Assembly (NCBI GenBank): GCA_000621185.1
Contig: JHYZ01000015.1
Span: 121,161-185,160, forward strand
Length of the DNA: 64,000 nucleotides
Reading direction: 5' to 3'
Source of the DNA: Franconibacter pulveris DSM 19144
GTDB lineage: Bacteria; Pseudomonadota; Gammaproteobacteria; Enterobacterales; Enterobacteriaceae
Shown: in pieces, positions 22,467 through 35,937 of the stretch
How the letters are laid out: the number at the start of each line of letters is the position of its first letter
Numbering within the stretch: position 1 is the stretch's first letter
Made by a program: the position numbers and the translations under genes
The notes under the pieces: model-generated
The model's database searches: none
What the model was told of the DNA's origin: nothing
What the model saw: the letters and a program-made list of their open reading frames with translations, nothing else

Positions 22467-23333
22467 ATGAGTCAGTTAACGGAACATCTCGACGACAAGG
22501 CGACAGCAGAGACTCAGACACCGGCGGACACCGAAGGGAAAGTCACGGCGCGGGAGTTGCGCAGCGTCTTCTGGCGTTCATTTACCCTGCAGGGGTCATG
22601 GAACTACGAGCGTCAGCAGCATATGGGCTGCGCGTTTATCATGAGCCCGGCGCTGCGCCGCATTTATAACACGCGAGAAGCGCTAAGCCGGGCGCTCCAG
22701 CGCCATCTGGTGCTGTTCAATACCACGCCGCACCTCTCCACCTTTATCTTCGGGCTGGCGATTGCGATGGAGGAGGAGAACCGCCGTAATCCGGAGTTTA
22801 ACGAAGAGTCGATTAACGCGGTGAAAACCAGCCTGATGGGGCCGCTGGCGGGTATCGGCGACTCTATCTTCTGGGGCTCGCTTAAGGTTATCGCCGCCGG
22901 GATGGGCATCTACTTCGCCCAGCAAGGCAGCATCCTGGGGCCTGTCGTGGCGCTGCTGGTCTATAACCTGCCGCACCTTTTCTGCCGCTGGTACGGGCTG
23001 AAGCTTGGCTACCGCGCCGGCACCACCTGGCTTATGCGCATTTACCAGAGCGGGCTCATGGACAGGGTGACCTATATCGCCTCGATTGTGGGCCTGATGG
23101 TGGTCGGCGCCATGACCGCCAGCATGATTGATATTCACACGCCGCTGAGCTTCACCACCGGCAATACCACTATCAAAGTGCAGGATTTTCTCGACAAAAT
23201 TCTGCCTTCGCTGCTGCCGCTGCTCTTCACGCTTGGGATGTACAAGCTCATCCGCAAGGGCGTCAGCATTAACTGGGTTCTGTCAGGCACCGTGGCGTTT
23301 GGCCTACTGGCCAGCGCCCTGGGCATTCTTTAA
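22467..23333 (+). CDS. gfrD: PTS mannose-family EIID component (GfrD-like)
   Basis: Inner-membrane EIID subunit, 288 residues. It has a polar N-terminal ~85 residues with the family region SFTLQGSWNYERQQHMG, then GPLAGIGDSIFWG, typical of EIID-Man, and C-terminal membrane segments. It pairs with EIIC. The start ATG follows the EIIC stop by two bases. Confidence 0.87.
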   Translation: MSQLTEHLDDKATAETQTPADTEGKVTARELRSVFWRSFTLQGSWNYERQQHMGCAFIMSPALRRIYNTREALSRALQRHLVLFNTTPHLSTFIFGLAIAMEEENRRNPEFNEESINAVKTSLMGPLAGIGDSIFWGSLKVIAAGMGIYFAQQGSILGPVVALLVYNLPHLFCRWYGLKLGYRAGTTWLMRIYQSGLMDRVTYIASIVGLMVVGAMTASMIDIHTPLSFTTGNTTIKVQDFLDKILPSLLPLLFTLGMYKLIRKGVSINWVLSGTVAFGLLASALGIL

Positions 23334-23348
23334 CTGAGGGTTTTGATA

Positions 23349-24410
23349 ATGCAGATGGAAGATTACATGAACGAAGCGCCGCAGCGTCTGCTGGCGATGC
23401 TGGAACAACGCCGCGACGACCTGGCGCAGGCCGCACGCGCCGTATTAAACCAGGATGTGACGCGAATCATTCTTACCGGTTCCGGCACCTCTTACCACGG
23501 CGCGTTGACCGCGCGCCGCTTTATGCAGCAGTGGTGTCACGTGCCGGTAGAAGTCAGCTATCCGTTCTTGCTCGACAGCGCCACGCTGGCCCAGGGCGGC
23601 AAGGCGTTGCTGATTGGCATCTCTCAGGGGGGCGGCAGCCTCTCTACGCTTGAAGCGATGACCCGTGCCAGGGAGGCGGGGCATATAACGGCGTCGATGG
23701 CGGGCGTCGAGAACGCGACGATTGATCGCGTCGCGGACCATGTGCTGACCGTACCCTGCGGCGAAGAAAAAGCGGGAGCGAAAACCAAAGGCTATCTCTG
23801 CACCATGCTGAACCTGATGCAGCTGGCGCTCACCCTCGCCGAACAGCGCAGCGCGATTACGCCGGCGCAACAGGAGGCGGTGAAAGCGCGCATGGCGAAC
23901 ACGTTCCGCCATCTGCCTGCGGTGATTGACGCCGCCGCCGCCTGGGCGCAGGGCCCGGCTCGCCCGCTTGCCGAAAGCCAGGATCTGCGGCTGGTGGCGC
24001 AGCCTGAGCTCTACGGCACGGTGCAGGAGGGCGCGCTGAAGCTGCTGGAAACGCTGCGCTGCCCGGTTTCCGGCTATGAATTCGAAGAGTTTATCCACGG
24101 TATCTATAACGCTTTCAACAGCGGCTCGGCGCTTATCATGCTGGATAATCGTCCGGATGAGCGCAGCGAAAATCTGGTGGCGATTCTCTCGCAGTGGACA
24201 ACCCATATTTACCGCATTGGCAGCCAGGTGGAAGAGAACGGGAAAAATATGCGTTTCCCCTTTATTAACGATAAAGACTTCAGCGTCTTTGAATACATTA
24301 TTCCGCTGCAAATGCTGTGCGCGAAACTGGCGCCGGAAAAAGGCATTAACCCGGCCATTCCGAAAGATCCGCAATTTCATCAGAAAATGAAAAGCAAACA
24401 AGCCGCTTAA
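23349..24410 (+). CDS. gfrE: SIS-domain sugar-phosphate deglycase (GfrE-like)
   Basis: Cytosolic SIS-domain enzyme, 353 residues. The tandem SIS pattern is visible: LTGSGTSYHGALTARRF (about 41-57), ISQGGGSLSTLE, and in the second half EGALKLLETL...EEFIHG. By operon context it would split a phosphorylated Amadori product, glucoselysine-6-phosphate by analogy with Salmonella GfrE. ATG at 23349 has GAGGG 8 bases upstream; a TTG two codons earlier is less likely. Substrate assignment is inference from synteny. Confidence 0.75.
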   Translation: MQMEDYMNEAPQRLLAMLEQRRDDLAQAARAVLNQDVTRIILTGSGTSYHGALTARRFMQQWCHVPVEVSYPFLLDSATLAQGGKALLIGISQGGGSLSTLEAMTRAREAGHITASMAGVENATIDRVADHVLTVPCGEEKAGAKTKGYLCTMLNLMQLALTLAEQRSAITPAQQEAVKARMANTFRHLPAVIDAAAAWAQGPARPLAESQDLRLVAQPELYGTVQEGALKLLETLRCPVSGYEFEEFIHGIYNAFNSGSALIMLDNRPDERSENLVAILSQWTTHIYRIGSQVEENGKNMRFPFINDKDFSVFEYIIPLQMLCAKLAPEKGINPAIPKDPQFHQKMKSKQAA

Positions 24411-24475
24411 TTAAATCAGAACGTTAACGCCATCCGCGCAGCGCGGAGGCCCCCCTACGCCCGAAGGAGAAGAAA

Positions 24476-25465
24476 ATGTCACATCCTCATCAGCAGTCCC
24501 GTCAAATTATCAGCGCTATTTTGCAAAGCAGGCCTGCTATTGAACGCGTCTATTTTGTTGGTTGCGGCGGTTCGTTAACCGGTTTTTATCCGGCGAAATA
24601 TTTCCTCGATTGCGAAGCGAAAAAGCTGGCGGTGGGGTATATCACCAGCAATGAATTTGTTCACGCCACGCCGCAGGCGCTCGGTGAAAATAGCCTGGTT
24701 ATCCTGGCTTCCCAGCAGGGCAATACGCCGGAAACGGTGGAAGCGGCCCGGGTGGCGCGGGCGAAAGGCGCCGCCACGGTAGGCCTGACCTTCGCGCCGG
24801 CCTCGCCGCTTTGCGAGCACAGCGATGAAGTTATCGAATATCGCTGGGCGCGCTATCCGGAAACGGTCAACCCGGCGCAGCAAAAGGCGGCTTATGGCTT
24901 ATGGCTGGCGCTTGAGTTGCTGCAACAGACAGAAGGCTATGCCCATTACGAAGCCATGGTCAGCGCGTTTGAGCAGTTTGAAGAGGTCGTGCGCGAAGGG
25001 CAGCGCAAGGTGCAGGAAGACGCGCAGCGCTTCGCCCAGGCTTACAAAGATGACAAGGTGATTTATATGATGGGCAGCGGCCCGTCGTTCGGCGCCGCGC
25101 ATCAGCAGTCTATCTGCATCCTGCTGGAAATGCAGTGGATCAACTCCGCCAGCGTGCACAGCGGCGAGTATTTTCATGGTCCGTTTGAAATCACCGAGGA
25201 GGGTACGCCGTTTGTACTGCTGCAAAGCGAAGGCCGCACCCGCGCGCTGGATGACCGCGCCATCCGCTTCATTCGTCAGTATGGCGGCAAGCTGCAGCTG
25301 ATTGACGCCAGAGAGCTTGGCATTAACGCCCTGCCGGAAACGGTGCGCGACTATTTCTGCGGCCTGTTCCACACCGCGTTGCTGGACGTTTATAACCTCG
25401 CGCTCTCGCAAGCGCGCCATCATCCGCTGACGACCCGCCGCTATATGTGGAAAGTTGAGTATTAA
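24476..25465 (+). CDS. gfrF: SIS-domain fructoselysine-6-phosphate deglycase (GfrF/FrlB-like)
   Basis: Cytosolic SIS-domain deglycase, 329 residues, resembling FrlB/GfrF, which cleaves fructoselysine-6-phosphate to lysine and glucose-6-phosphate. Motifs are YFVGCGGSLTGFYPAKY near the N-terminus, SQQGNTPETV, and in the second domain MGSGPSFGAAHQ and HSGEYFHGPFE. The C-terminus RRYMWKVEY is typical. It is separated from gfrE by 65 bases containing a short GC hairpin, and has the strong site AAGGAGAAG before ATG 24476. It is the last gene of the operon. Confidence 0.82.
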   Translation: MSHPHQQSRQIISAILQSRPAIERVYFVGCGGSLTGFYPAKYFLDCEAKKLAVGYITSNEFVHATPQALGENSLVILASQQGNTPETVEAARVARAKGAATVGLTFAPASPLCEHSDEVIEYRWARYPETVNPAQQKAAYGLWLALELLQQTEGYAHYEAMVSAFEQFEEVVREGQRKVQEDAQRFAQAYKDDKVIYMMGSGPSFGAAHQQSICILLEMQWINSASVHSGEYFHGPFEITEEGTPFVLLQSEGRTRALDDRAIRFIRQYGGKLQLIDARELGINALPETVRDYFCGLFHTALLDVYNLALSQARHHPLTTRRYMWKVEY

Positions 25466-25471
25466 GGCTAA

Positions 25472-25497
25472 CGGGGCGGTTCGTCCGCCCCGCTTTT
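25472..25497. terminator. Terminator between gfrF and the convergent regulator
   Basis: CGGGGCGG (25472-25479), loop TTCGT, CCGCCCCG (25485-25492), then CTTTT on the plus strand. It closes the PTS operon and abuts the stop codon of the convergent activator gene. Confidence 0.88.
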
Positions 25498-28219
25498 ACT
25501 GGCTGAACTCCGCCACCCGCAACTCAAAGATATCGTGGATATACCCTATTTCCGCCACCGGCAGGGCGATGTTATAGAGCGATTTAAAACGCTGGAAGGA
25601 GCGGTTCACCATCGCGATAAAATCGCCGTGCCGTTCGGTAAACCTGTCCAGATTGCGGTAATGGGTTATCTCATTACGCATTACCAGCCGCTCAATCATG
25701 CAGCTCAGATGCACGTAAAGGCCGATGATCAGGTTATTGGAGAAGGTGAACCCCAGCGCCTGCTGCCACTCCGCAATAATCTCTTCGATATAGCTCAGCG
25801 TCTTGCTGGCGTTGAGAATGGTCAGCGAGTTCACCACATTATGCAGTGAAAACTCGCGCACCATATTCTGGTTAATGGCGTTAATCTGTTTCTCGGTTAA
25901 ATAGCCGCTCAGCAACTGCGTTAAATTGGCGTGCCCCTGCTCGCCAAGCAGCTCCTCAATGCCCATATAGGGCACGCCTTCTACCTGCGGGTCGAGCGTG
26001 CCGATAATGGCAATCACATCATATTGCGTGAAAAGCGCGTTAGGCTGATGCTTCAGACGGGTAAATTCGCAGGCGATGATATTGATGTTGAAATCGGCCA
26101 GCAGGCTTTTTTCCATCAAACTCTTAAACTTAAATGCCGTACCAATGCCGGTAATGCAGGTGACCAGCAGCGCTTTCTCTTTTTTATGGCGCGGATAGTG
26201 AATGTCCCAGCTTGAGCGGTTAAGCGGCACAATCTCTTCGGCTATCGACTCAATGCTTTTCGACAGGGCGATTTCGCTGGCGATATTCAACGCGAGGCGC
26301 GTCGTGACGTTATCAATCACCACCAGCGGCCCGTAAATAGCGTCAAGCAGCGTGTCCGCTATTTCGCGGCTGTAGCCCATATCAATCAGGATCATCACCC
26401 CGGCGCTGGTGTCGGTGTGCTGTAAATAATCCAGAATGGCGCGGCTGACGTCGCTGAAGGCGACATCAACCGGCATATCTATCGCGTGATAAATTTTCTC
26501 GCCGATAAGCCGGTTCGCCACGCTTGCGATACTGCTGGCGGTAGAGTAGCCGTGCGCCACAATCACCGCTTTGATTTTGCTGTTCACGGTGGCGTCGATG
26601 GCGTTGCTGACAATCGCGGTAATGGCCACGCGATCCAGCACAGTGATTAACAGATCGTATTTCGCCACAATCACTTCAATGAGCTTTTGTGCCACCCGGT
26701 GCGCGAGCCCCGCCTCCTGCGCAAGCCAGTTCGTCATTATCTGCTGTGAAGCTTCATCCGGCTCACGCAGCGTCAGCGGCAGGCTGGTGAGATAGCGCCC
26801 GGTAAGAAAAGCGAATTCGCCGCTTAGCGACAAATCATAATTGGCGGCGATAAGCTTGCCGGCGTCCTCAATAAAACGCAGCCGTTTTTCCTGCTGCGCC
26901 ATTTCGCTCTCTTTGTTCATCAACGCGTCCAGGTACTGGGTGACGTTCTGATAAACCAGCTTGCCAAAAGCGCGCGAGCTAATGTTCTCACGCGTTAACT
27001 CAAGACACAGCCCGCAGACATTGCGGGTTAGCCGCTCATACTCCTGCTGCCTGCCCGGAAGCGCCGGCACGCCCTGGCTGTCGCGCAGGATAATGACTTT
27101 TTCCTGGTTGAGCAGCGGCAGCAGCGGACGGCCCGGCAGCAGTTTATCCGGTATATGTCCGGCCTTTACCTCAAGTATCCCTTCCCGACGCAGCCCGAAC
27201 GCCCAGGCGTTAGCGCAGACGTTTTTAATCAGGTTCTCCAGCCCGCCTACGTTGCCCTCTACCGGCTCCTCCAGCAGCAATTGCATGATTTCGCCATCCA
27301 CCGCGAGATCGTGTTTAAGCTGGCGCGCCTGGGTCTGGAAGAAGTGCCAGATAAACGCCATGCGTTCATACTGGCCGCGCTCCGCCACCGGCAGGATTTT
27401 CACTATCATGGGAATACGGCGGATAAAGGTGGCGAGGAAATGTTTATCCGGCGCTTCCGTGGTGGCGAAAATAAGCCGCACGCAGGCCCGCCGTTCCTGG
27501 CTGCTTTCGCCAAGCCGTCGCCAGGTGCCGTTATCCATAAAGTGGAACAGCTTTTCCTGGCCTTCCGGCGTAAGCCTGTGCACTTCATCGATAAACAACA
27601 CGCCGCCGTCGCTGGCCTCAATTAACCCCTCGACGTTCCTGTCGGCGCCGGTAAACGCGCCTTTAACGTGACCAAAAAGCTTGGAGGTGAGTAACTCAGG
27701 GTTGTTGGCGTATTCCGCGCAGTTAAAAACCTGGAAGGGAGCGTCTGGCGCGAGGATGTGTTGTTCAATAGCGTAGCGCCAGAGGCGCCCGGCCAGAAAG
27801 CTTTTACCGGTGCCCGTCGGCCCTTTCAGCAGAACCGGCAGGCCGCTGCCAGGGTAGCTGATAGCCGCTTTACACTGTCGAATGGCCTCCTGCAGGCTGC
27901 CCTGCGCGCCAATCAGCGTCTCCAGGCTGTCCTGTCGGTCCTCCAGCAGCCCGGCAAGCGAGGCGTATTCCATCTGACGCACCGCCAGGCCGTGCCGCTC
28001 CCGAAGCTGGTTTACCGGCAGAAAAAGCACGGGACGACTGTTTATTTTAACGACCCGCTGTTCGCGGTGCAGATTATTCAGATGATGGCTGACGATATTG
28101 CGCTTTTGACGAAAGTGGCTGGCAATCTGCATGGCGCTGAAATCGCTGGTATCCGCCGCTGTTAATTGTCGCTGGCCGCACTCCTTTTCAAGCCATTGAA
28201 AGATCAAATCCTTATTCAT
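25496..28219 (-). CDS. gfrR: LevR-type sigma-54 activator with PTS regulatory domains (GfrR-like)
   Basis: Enhancer-binding activator of 907 residues. Domains in order: N-terminal helix-turn-helix (about 1-65), AAA+ with Walker A GPTGTGKS (133-140), the sigma-54 contact GAFTGAD (187-193) and Walker B VLFIDE; a PRD-like region (about 430-530); an EIIA-Man-like domain with VAHGYST (His556, about 548-670); an EIIB-Gat-like domain with Cys688 (about 682-765); and a second PRD with His837. Its activity would be set by PTS phosphorylation. ATG at 28217-28219 is preceded by GGAGTG; a GTG seven codons earlier is possible. It is convergent to the operon it most likely controls from the sigma-54 promoter at 20753. 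Confidence 0.87.
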   Translation of the reverse strand: MNKDLIFQWLEKECGQRQLTAADTSDFSAMQIASHFRQKRNIVSHHLNNLHREQRVVKINSRPVLFLPVNQLRERHGLAVRQMEYASLAGLLEDRQDSLETLIGAQGSLQEAIRQCKAAISYPGSGLPVLLKGPTGTGKSFLAGRLWRYAIEQHILAPDAPFQVFNCAEYANNPELLTSKLFGHVKGAFTGADRNVEGLIEASDGGVLFIDEVHRLTPEGQEKLFHFMDNGTWRRLGESSQERRACVRLIFATTEAPDKHFLATFIRRIPMIVKILPVAERGQYERMAFIWHFFQTQARQLKHDLAVDGEIMQLLLEEPVEGNVGGLENLIKNVCANAWAFGLRREGILEVKAGHIPDKLLPGRPLLPLLNQEKVIILRDSQGVPALPGRQQEYERLTRNVCGLCLELTRENISSRAFGKLVYQNVTQYLDALMNKESEMAQQEKRLRFIEDAGKLIAANYDLSLSGEFAFLTGRYLTSLPLTLREPDEASQQIMTNWLAQEAGLAHRVAQKLIEVIVAKYDLLITVLDRVAITAIVSNAIDATVNSKIKAVIVAHGYSTASSIASVANRLIGEKIYHAIDMPVDVAFSDVSRAILDYLQHTDTSAGVMILIDMGYSREIADTLLDAIYGPLVVIDNVTTRLALNIASEIALSKSIESIAEEIVPLNRSSWDIHYPRHKKEKALLVTCITGIGTAFKFKSLMEKSLLADFNINIIACEFTRLKHQPNALFTQYDVIAIIGTLDPQVEGVPYMGIEELLGEQGHANLTQLLSGYLTEKQINAINQNMVREFSLHNVVNSLTILNASKTLSYIEEIIAEWQQALGFTFSNNLIIGLYVHLSCMIERLVMRNEITHYRNLDRFTERHGDFIAMVNRSFQRFKSLYNIALPVAEIGYIHDIFELRVAEFSQ

Positions 28220-28368
28220 GGATCTGGACACTCCGTTCACTAACAGGGTTTCCTAAAATAGCCACATTAGTGCATGAAAAATAGCCTTCGCATGGTGAAA
28301 ACGGGCGAGCGGTCAAAGGAAAAATGCATGCTTGCTGTAACGGCGAACTTTCCGGGCGAGCGGCGGAT

Positions 28369-28405
28369 AAAAAAACGCCTCTGGCCCGACAGGCAAGAGG
28401 CGTTC
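28369..28405 (-). terminator. Terminator of the pst-phoU operon
   Basis: On the minus strand AACGCCTCT and AGAGGCGTT flank a roughly 13-nt loop and run into seven T, about 40 bp after the phoU stop. The rest of 28220-28445 shows only the activator promoter region and no gene. Confidence 0.85.
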
Positions 28406-28445
28406 AGGTTGTTAACGCAGGCCGCTGTTTTGCAGCCGCGCTTGA

Positions 28446-29171
28446 TTACTCTTTCGGGTCTTTGCCCGCCAGCAGCTTGTCCAGCTCATCGCCGCCCACG
28501 TGGCGGAAATCCTGGCCTTTGACAAAGTAGAAGATGTATTCGCAGATGTTCTGGCAGCGGTCGCCGATACGTTCGATAGAGCGGGCGCAGAACAGCGCGG
28601 TGAGCACGCTCGGAATCGTGCGGGAATCTTCCATCATGTAGGTCATCAGCTGACGCACAATGCCTTCGTATTCCTGATCCACTTTTTTGTCTTCGCGATA
28701 AATTCGCACCGCTTCGTCGAGATCCATGCGCGCGAAGGCGTCCAGCACGTCGTGCAGCATCTGCACCGTATGGCGGCCCAGCGACTCCAGGCTTACCAGC
28801 AGCGGCTGGTGCTGCTGGGAGAATTTCTCCAGCGCCGTGCGGCAGATTTTATCCGCCACGTCGCCGATGCGCTCCAGCTCGGCGATGGTTTTGATGATAG
28901 CCATCACCAGACGCAGGTCGCTCGCGGTCGGCTGACGCTTGGCGATGATGCGCACGCAGGCTTCATCAATCGCCACTTCCATCATGTTGACCTTCTGATC
29001 GCCTTCGATAACCCGTTTGGCCAGATCGCTGTCCTGGTTGTGCATGGCGGTAATCGCGTCGGAGAGCTGCTGTTCAACCAGCCCACCCATGGTCATCACC
29101 TGAGTACGGATGTACTCCAGCTCCGCGTTAAACTGACCAGAAATATGTTTATTAAGATTAAGGTTGTCCAT
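28446..29171 (-). CDS. phoU: PhoU, phosphate-signalling adaptor
   Basis: Negative regulator linking the PstSCAB transporter to the PhoR sensor kinase; a cytosolic protein at the inner membrane. It has 241 residues and two helical-bundle repeats, each with the metal-binding pattern ExxxxxD ([14 protein letters not shown] and [13 protein letters not shown]). It is the last gene of pstSCAB-phoU, 58 bases after pstB. Length and sequence are as in E. coli. Confidence 0.97.
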   Translation of the reverse strand: MDNLNLNKHISGQFNAELEYIRTQVMTMGGLVEQQLSDAITAMHNQDSDLAKRVIEGDQKVNMMEVAIDEACVRIIAKRQPTASDLRLVMAIIKTIAELERIGDVADKICRTALEKFSQQHQPLLVSLESLGRHTVQMLHDVLDAFARMDLDEAVRIYREDKKVDQEYEGIVRQLMTYMMEDSRTIPSVLTALFCARSIERIGDRCQNICEYIFYFVKGQDFRHVGGDELDKLLAGKDPKE

Positions 29172-29229
29172 TTAGCACTCCGCATGCCCGATAGATTCAA
29201 AAGCGGCTTACCTGAAATATCAGGGCATA

Positions 29230-31906
<2,677 letters not shown>

Positions 31907-31968
31907 TCACTCTTTCAGTTTGGGCCAGGAAGCGCGCATTTTATCGTTCTTCCTGGCTAACGTAATGC

Positions 31969-32095
31969 TATACCCTAAATAATTCGGGTTGCAGCAAGGC
32001 GGCAAGCTTGTGAATCCCCAGCAGCATAGATTCACTATGTCACTGGGGTGAACAAGCGCAGCCAACACAGCTGCGGCTCGAAGTATGACGGGTAT

Positions 32096-32096
<1 letters not shown>
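31969..32096. repeat. ERIC (intergenic repeat unit) between pstS and pstC
   Basis: A roughly 127-bp imperfect palindrome starting TATACCCTAAAT and ending ATGACGGGTATT. It includes GTGAATCCCC near 32007-32020 and CACTGGGGTGA at 32041-32051, the core blocks of ERIC elements (the sequences the ERIC PCR primers derive from). The right terminal repeat runs directly into the pstS stop codon at 32096-32098. ERIC elements are transcribed and fold into long hairpins. Confidence 0.92.
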
Positions 32097-33178
<1,082 letters not shown>

Positions 33179-33189
33179 CTACGCTCTGC

Positions 33190-33245
33190 AAAATAGGACA
33201 ATTGGGTGACAGTTAAATGTACGAATTATGACAGTTTTATGACAA
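33190..33245 (-). promoter_or_regulatory. PhoB-dependent pstS promoter with tandem Pho boxes
   Basis: On the minus strand TTGTCATAAAACTGTCAT (33228-33245) is a near-perfect pair of Pho half-sites. It is followed by a second pair ending ACTGTCAC (33206-33225) and a -10 TATTTT at 33190-33195. The layout matches the E. coli pstS promoter. Further TGTCAT-like words occur at 33340-33346 and 33373-33379. The 33137-33437 gap holds no gene. Confidence 0.9.
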
Positions 33246-33437
33246 CGCGGAATCCGGGTATTTGTGTTAAGTAATAGATAATAAATTCAACCAGTTAAAT
33301 TATTTTATGACGAGGGGATGAAAGAAAAATTTTCTTTTTATGACAGGGTAAACATAGCTCCGCAAGCGTAATTTGTCATAGATGTCGGTCGTTTGGCCGG
33401 ACGGGAATCCGGGGATGATCACTCATAACAAAGCGTC

Positions 33438-34022
33438 TCAAGGCCCCTTTTTAACGGAGCGGCGCTGAAGCTGACGCGCATGTTCTTGCTGCATTTTGAG
33501 CCGCAGACACCAGCGGACCAGGTTAACCATCTCCCGGCTGTTTATCATTCGCCAGGCAAGCCATAACAGCATCACGCCTGTGGCCCAACTCAGCCCAAAC
33601 AGAAGCGAGAGCGGCTGAAAAACCAGCCCGCAAACCAGCGTCGCCAGGCTTATCACCAGATGTAAAAACCAGCCATAAAACAGCGTAAGCAGGCCGCTGC
33701 GCCGGCCTTTTGTAATAGCCAGCGTGCTGGTCATGAGCAACGCCAGCCAGACGATGCCTGCGATTATCCACACGAGAGAAAAAGCCGGACGCAGCGCAGC
33801 GACGTTTGCCACTGCGCTGAAGAATAGTGCGTAGCCGCTCGCCACCAGCACATGGTAGTAAGAGGAGGTGCCGAAATAGCGGGATGTGGGCGCATCGCTA
33901 CACTGCGCTATGTTCCGCTTCAGCTTGTGCAGCCTGCGATGCGAGATATCGTCTTCAACCTCGGCGCTGAACGCCAGCAACTGCGAGAACCGGGAACCGG
34001 AAATCCATGCAAACAGGGCCAT
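33438..34022 (-). CDS. Uncharacterised four-helix inner-membrane protein
   Basis: A 194-residue protein I do not recognise. It has a cytoplasmic-type N-terminus of about 60 residues rich in charged residues, then four hydrophobic segments (about 60-85, 87-110, 118-142, 145-166), and a strongly basic tail (RQLQRRSVKKGP). It lies between glmS and pstS, where E. coli has no gene. ATG at 34020-34022 is the first start after the glmS terminator hairpin; earlier in-frame codons lie inside that hairpin. Its promoter is not obvious and it could rely on glmS readthrough. Confidence 0.7.
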   Translation of the reverse strand: MALFAWISGSRFSQLLAFSAEVEDDISHRRLHKLKRNIAQCSDAPTSRYFGTSSYYHVLVASGYALFFSAVANVAALRPAFSLVWIIAGIVWLALLMTSTLAITKGRRSGLLTLFYGWFLHLVISLATLVCGLVFQPLSLLFGLSWATGVMLLWLAWRMINSREMVNLVRWCLRLKMQQEHARQLQRRSVKKGP

Positions 34023-34048
34023 AAAAGCGTGTTTTCCATTACGTTGCT

Positions 34049-34082
34049 GAAAAAAAAGAGGTTGCCGTCTGGCAACCTCTTC
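34049..34082 (-). terminator. Intrinsic terminator after glmS
   Basis: On the minus strand GAGGTTGCC and GGCAACCTC (34071-34079 and 34058-34066) flank a 4-nt loop and run into about eight T. It ends glmUS transcripts and lies over the 5' side of the membrane-protein gene. Confidence 0.9.
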
Positions 34083-34107
34083 AGAGGATAACACGAGTCA
34101 GGAGAGA

Positions 34108-35937
34108 TTATTCTACCGTAACCGATTTCGCCAGGTTGCGCGGCTGGTCCACATCGGTGCCTTTAATCAGCGCCACGTGGTAAGCCAGCAGTTGCAGCGG
34201 CACGGTGTAGAAAATGGGCGCAATCACCTCTTCCACATGCGGCATCGGGATAATGTGCATGTTTTCGCTGCTGGTGAAACCGGCGTCCTGATCGGCGAAG
34301 ACATAGAGCTGGCCGCCGCGGGCGCGCACTTCTTCGATGTTAGACTTCAGTTTTTCCAGCAGTTCGTTGTTAGGCGCAACCACAATCACCGGCATATCCG
34401 CATCGATAAGCGCCAGCGGGCCATGTTTCAGCTCGCCTGCGGCATAGGCTTCCGCATGGATATAAGAGATCTCTTTGAGCTTTAACGCCCCTTCCAGCGC
34501 GATGGGGTACTGATCGCCGCGGCCCAGGAACAGCGCGTGGTGTTTCTCCGAGAAGCCCTCTGCGAGCTGCTCAATACGTTTGTCCTGGGAAAGCATCTGC
34601 TCAATGCGGCTCGGCAACGCCTGCAGGCCGTGAACGATGTCATGCTCGATGGAGGCATCCAGCCCTTTCAGACGACTCAGCTTCGCCACCAGCATCAGCA
34701 GTACGGTTAACTGCGTGGTAAACGCTTTGGTCGAAGCCACGCCGATTTCGGTGCCCGCTTTGGTCATCAGCGCCAGCGAGGATTCACGCACCAGCGAAGA
34801 ACCCGGGACGTTACAGATAGCGAGCGAACCGAGGTAACCCAGCTCTTTCGACAGGCGCAGCGCCGCCAGCGTGTCCGCCGTTTCGCCAGATTGCGAAAGG
34901 GTAATCATCAGGCTGTTGCGACGCACCGCGGATTTGCGGTAGCGGAATTCAGAGGCGATTTCCACGTCACAAGGCACGCCAGCCAGCGATTCAAACCAGT
35001 AGCGGGAAACCATGCCGGAGTTGTAAGAGGTACCGCATGCCACGATCTGAATGTGCTCAACCTGCGACAGCAGCTTATTAGCGTCCGGACCCAGTTCGCT
35101 GAGATCCACTTCGCCGTGGTTGATGCGCCCGGTCAGGGTGTTCTTAATGGCGTTCGGCTGCTCGTAAATCTCTTTCTGCATGTAGTGACGATAAATGCCT
35201 TTATCGCCCGCATCGTATTGCAGATTGGATTCGATCTCTTCACGCGTTACCTGGTCGCCCGATTTTTCAAAAATGGTCACGGAACGACGGGTCACTTCAG
35301 CGATGTCGCCCTCTTCCAGGAAGATGAAGCGACGGGTCACTGGCAGCAGCGCCAGCTGATCGGATGCGATAAAGTTCTCGCCTACGCCAAGGCCGATGAC
35401 CAGCGGGCTGCCGGAACGGGCCGCCAGCAGTACGCTCGGGTCGCGGCTGTCCATAATGACGGTGCCGTAGGCGCCGCGCAGCTGTGGGATAGCGCGCAGC
35501 ACCGCTTCACGCAGCGTACCGCCTTTCGCCAGCTCCCAGTGGACGAGGTGCGCGATAACTTCGGTGTCGGTCTCGGAGATAAATTCGTAGCCGCGAGATT
35601 TCAGTTCTTCGCGCAGCGGTTCATGGTTTTCGATAATGCCGTTATGCACGACCACAATGTGGCCGGAAACGTGCGGGTGCGCATTGCCTTCAGAAGGCTC
35701 GCCATGCGTTGCCCAACGGGTGTGAGCAATACCGGTACCGCCACGCAGCGGTTGTTCTTCCGCCGCCTGAGCCAGCATCTGGACTTTGCCAAGGCGACGC
35801 AGGCGAGTCATATGCCCTTCGCTGTCAACCACCGCCAGCCCCGCAGAGTCGTAACCGCGGTACTCCAGACGACGTAAGCCTTCAAGCAAGATTTCAGCAA
35901 TATCACGTTGCGCGACTGCGCCAACAATTCCACACAT
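34108..35937 (-). CDS. glmS: Glucosamine-6-phosphate synthase
   Basis: Glutamine:fructose-6-phosphate aminotransferase, the first step of amino-sugar synthesis for peptidoglycan and LPS. It has 609 residues: an N-terminal glutaminase with catalytic Cys after the initiator Met (MCGIVGAVA), the linker, two SIS domains ([33 protein letters not shown]), and the C-terminal AKSVTVE. It follows glmU in the same direction across 183 bases. In E. coli this message is activated by the small RNA GlmZ. Confidence 0.98.
   Translation of the reverse strand: MCGIVGAVAQRDIAEILLEGLRRLEYRGYDSAGLAVVDSEGHMTRLRRLGKVQMLAQAAEEQPLRGGTGIAHTRWATHGEPSEGNAHPHVSGHIVVVHNGIIENHEPLREELKSRGYEFISETDTEVIAHLVHWELAKGGTLREAVLRAIPQLRGAYGTVIMDSRDPSVLLAARSGSPLVIGLGVGENFIASDQLALLPVTRRFIFLEEGDIAEVTRRSVTIFEKSGDQVTREEIESNLQYDAGDKGIYRHYMQKEIYEQPNAIKNTLTGRINHGEVDLSELGPDANKLLSQVEHIQIVACGTSYNSGMVSRYWFESLAGVPCDVEIASEFRYRKSAVRRNSLMITLSQSGETADTLAALRLSKELGYLGSLAICNVPGSSLVRESSLALMTKAGTEIGVASTKAFTTQLTVLLMLVAKLSRLKGLDASIEHDIVHGLQALPSRIEQMLSQDKRIEQLAEGFSEKHHALFLGRGDQYPIALEGALKLKEISYIHAEAYAAGELKHGPLALIDADMPVIVVAPNNELLEKLKSNIEEVRARGGQLYVFADQDAGFTSSENMHIIPMPHVEEVIAPIFYTVPLQLLAYHVALIKGTDVDQPRNLAKSVTVE

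Noticed and set aside
34891..35877. 328-codon open frame opposite glmS
   Set aside because: Shadow of glmS with no independent support.
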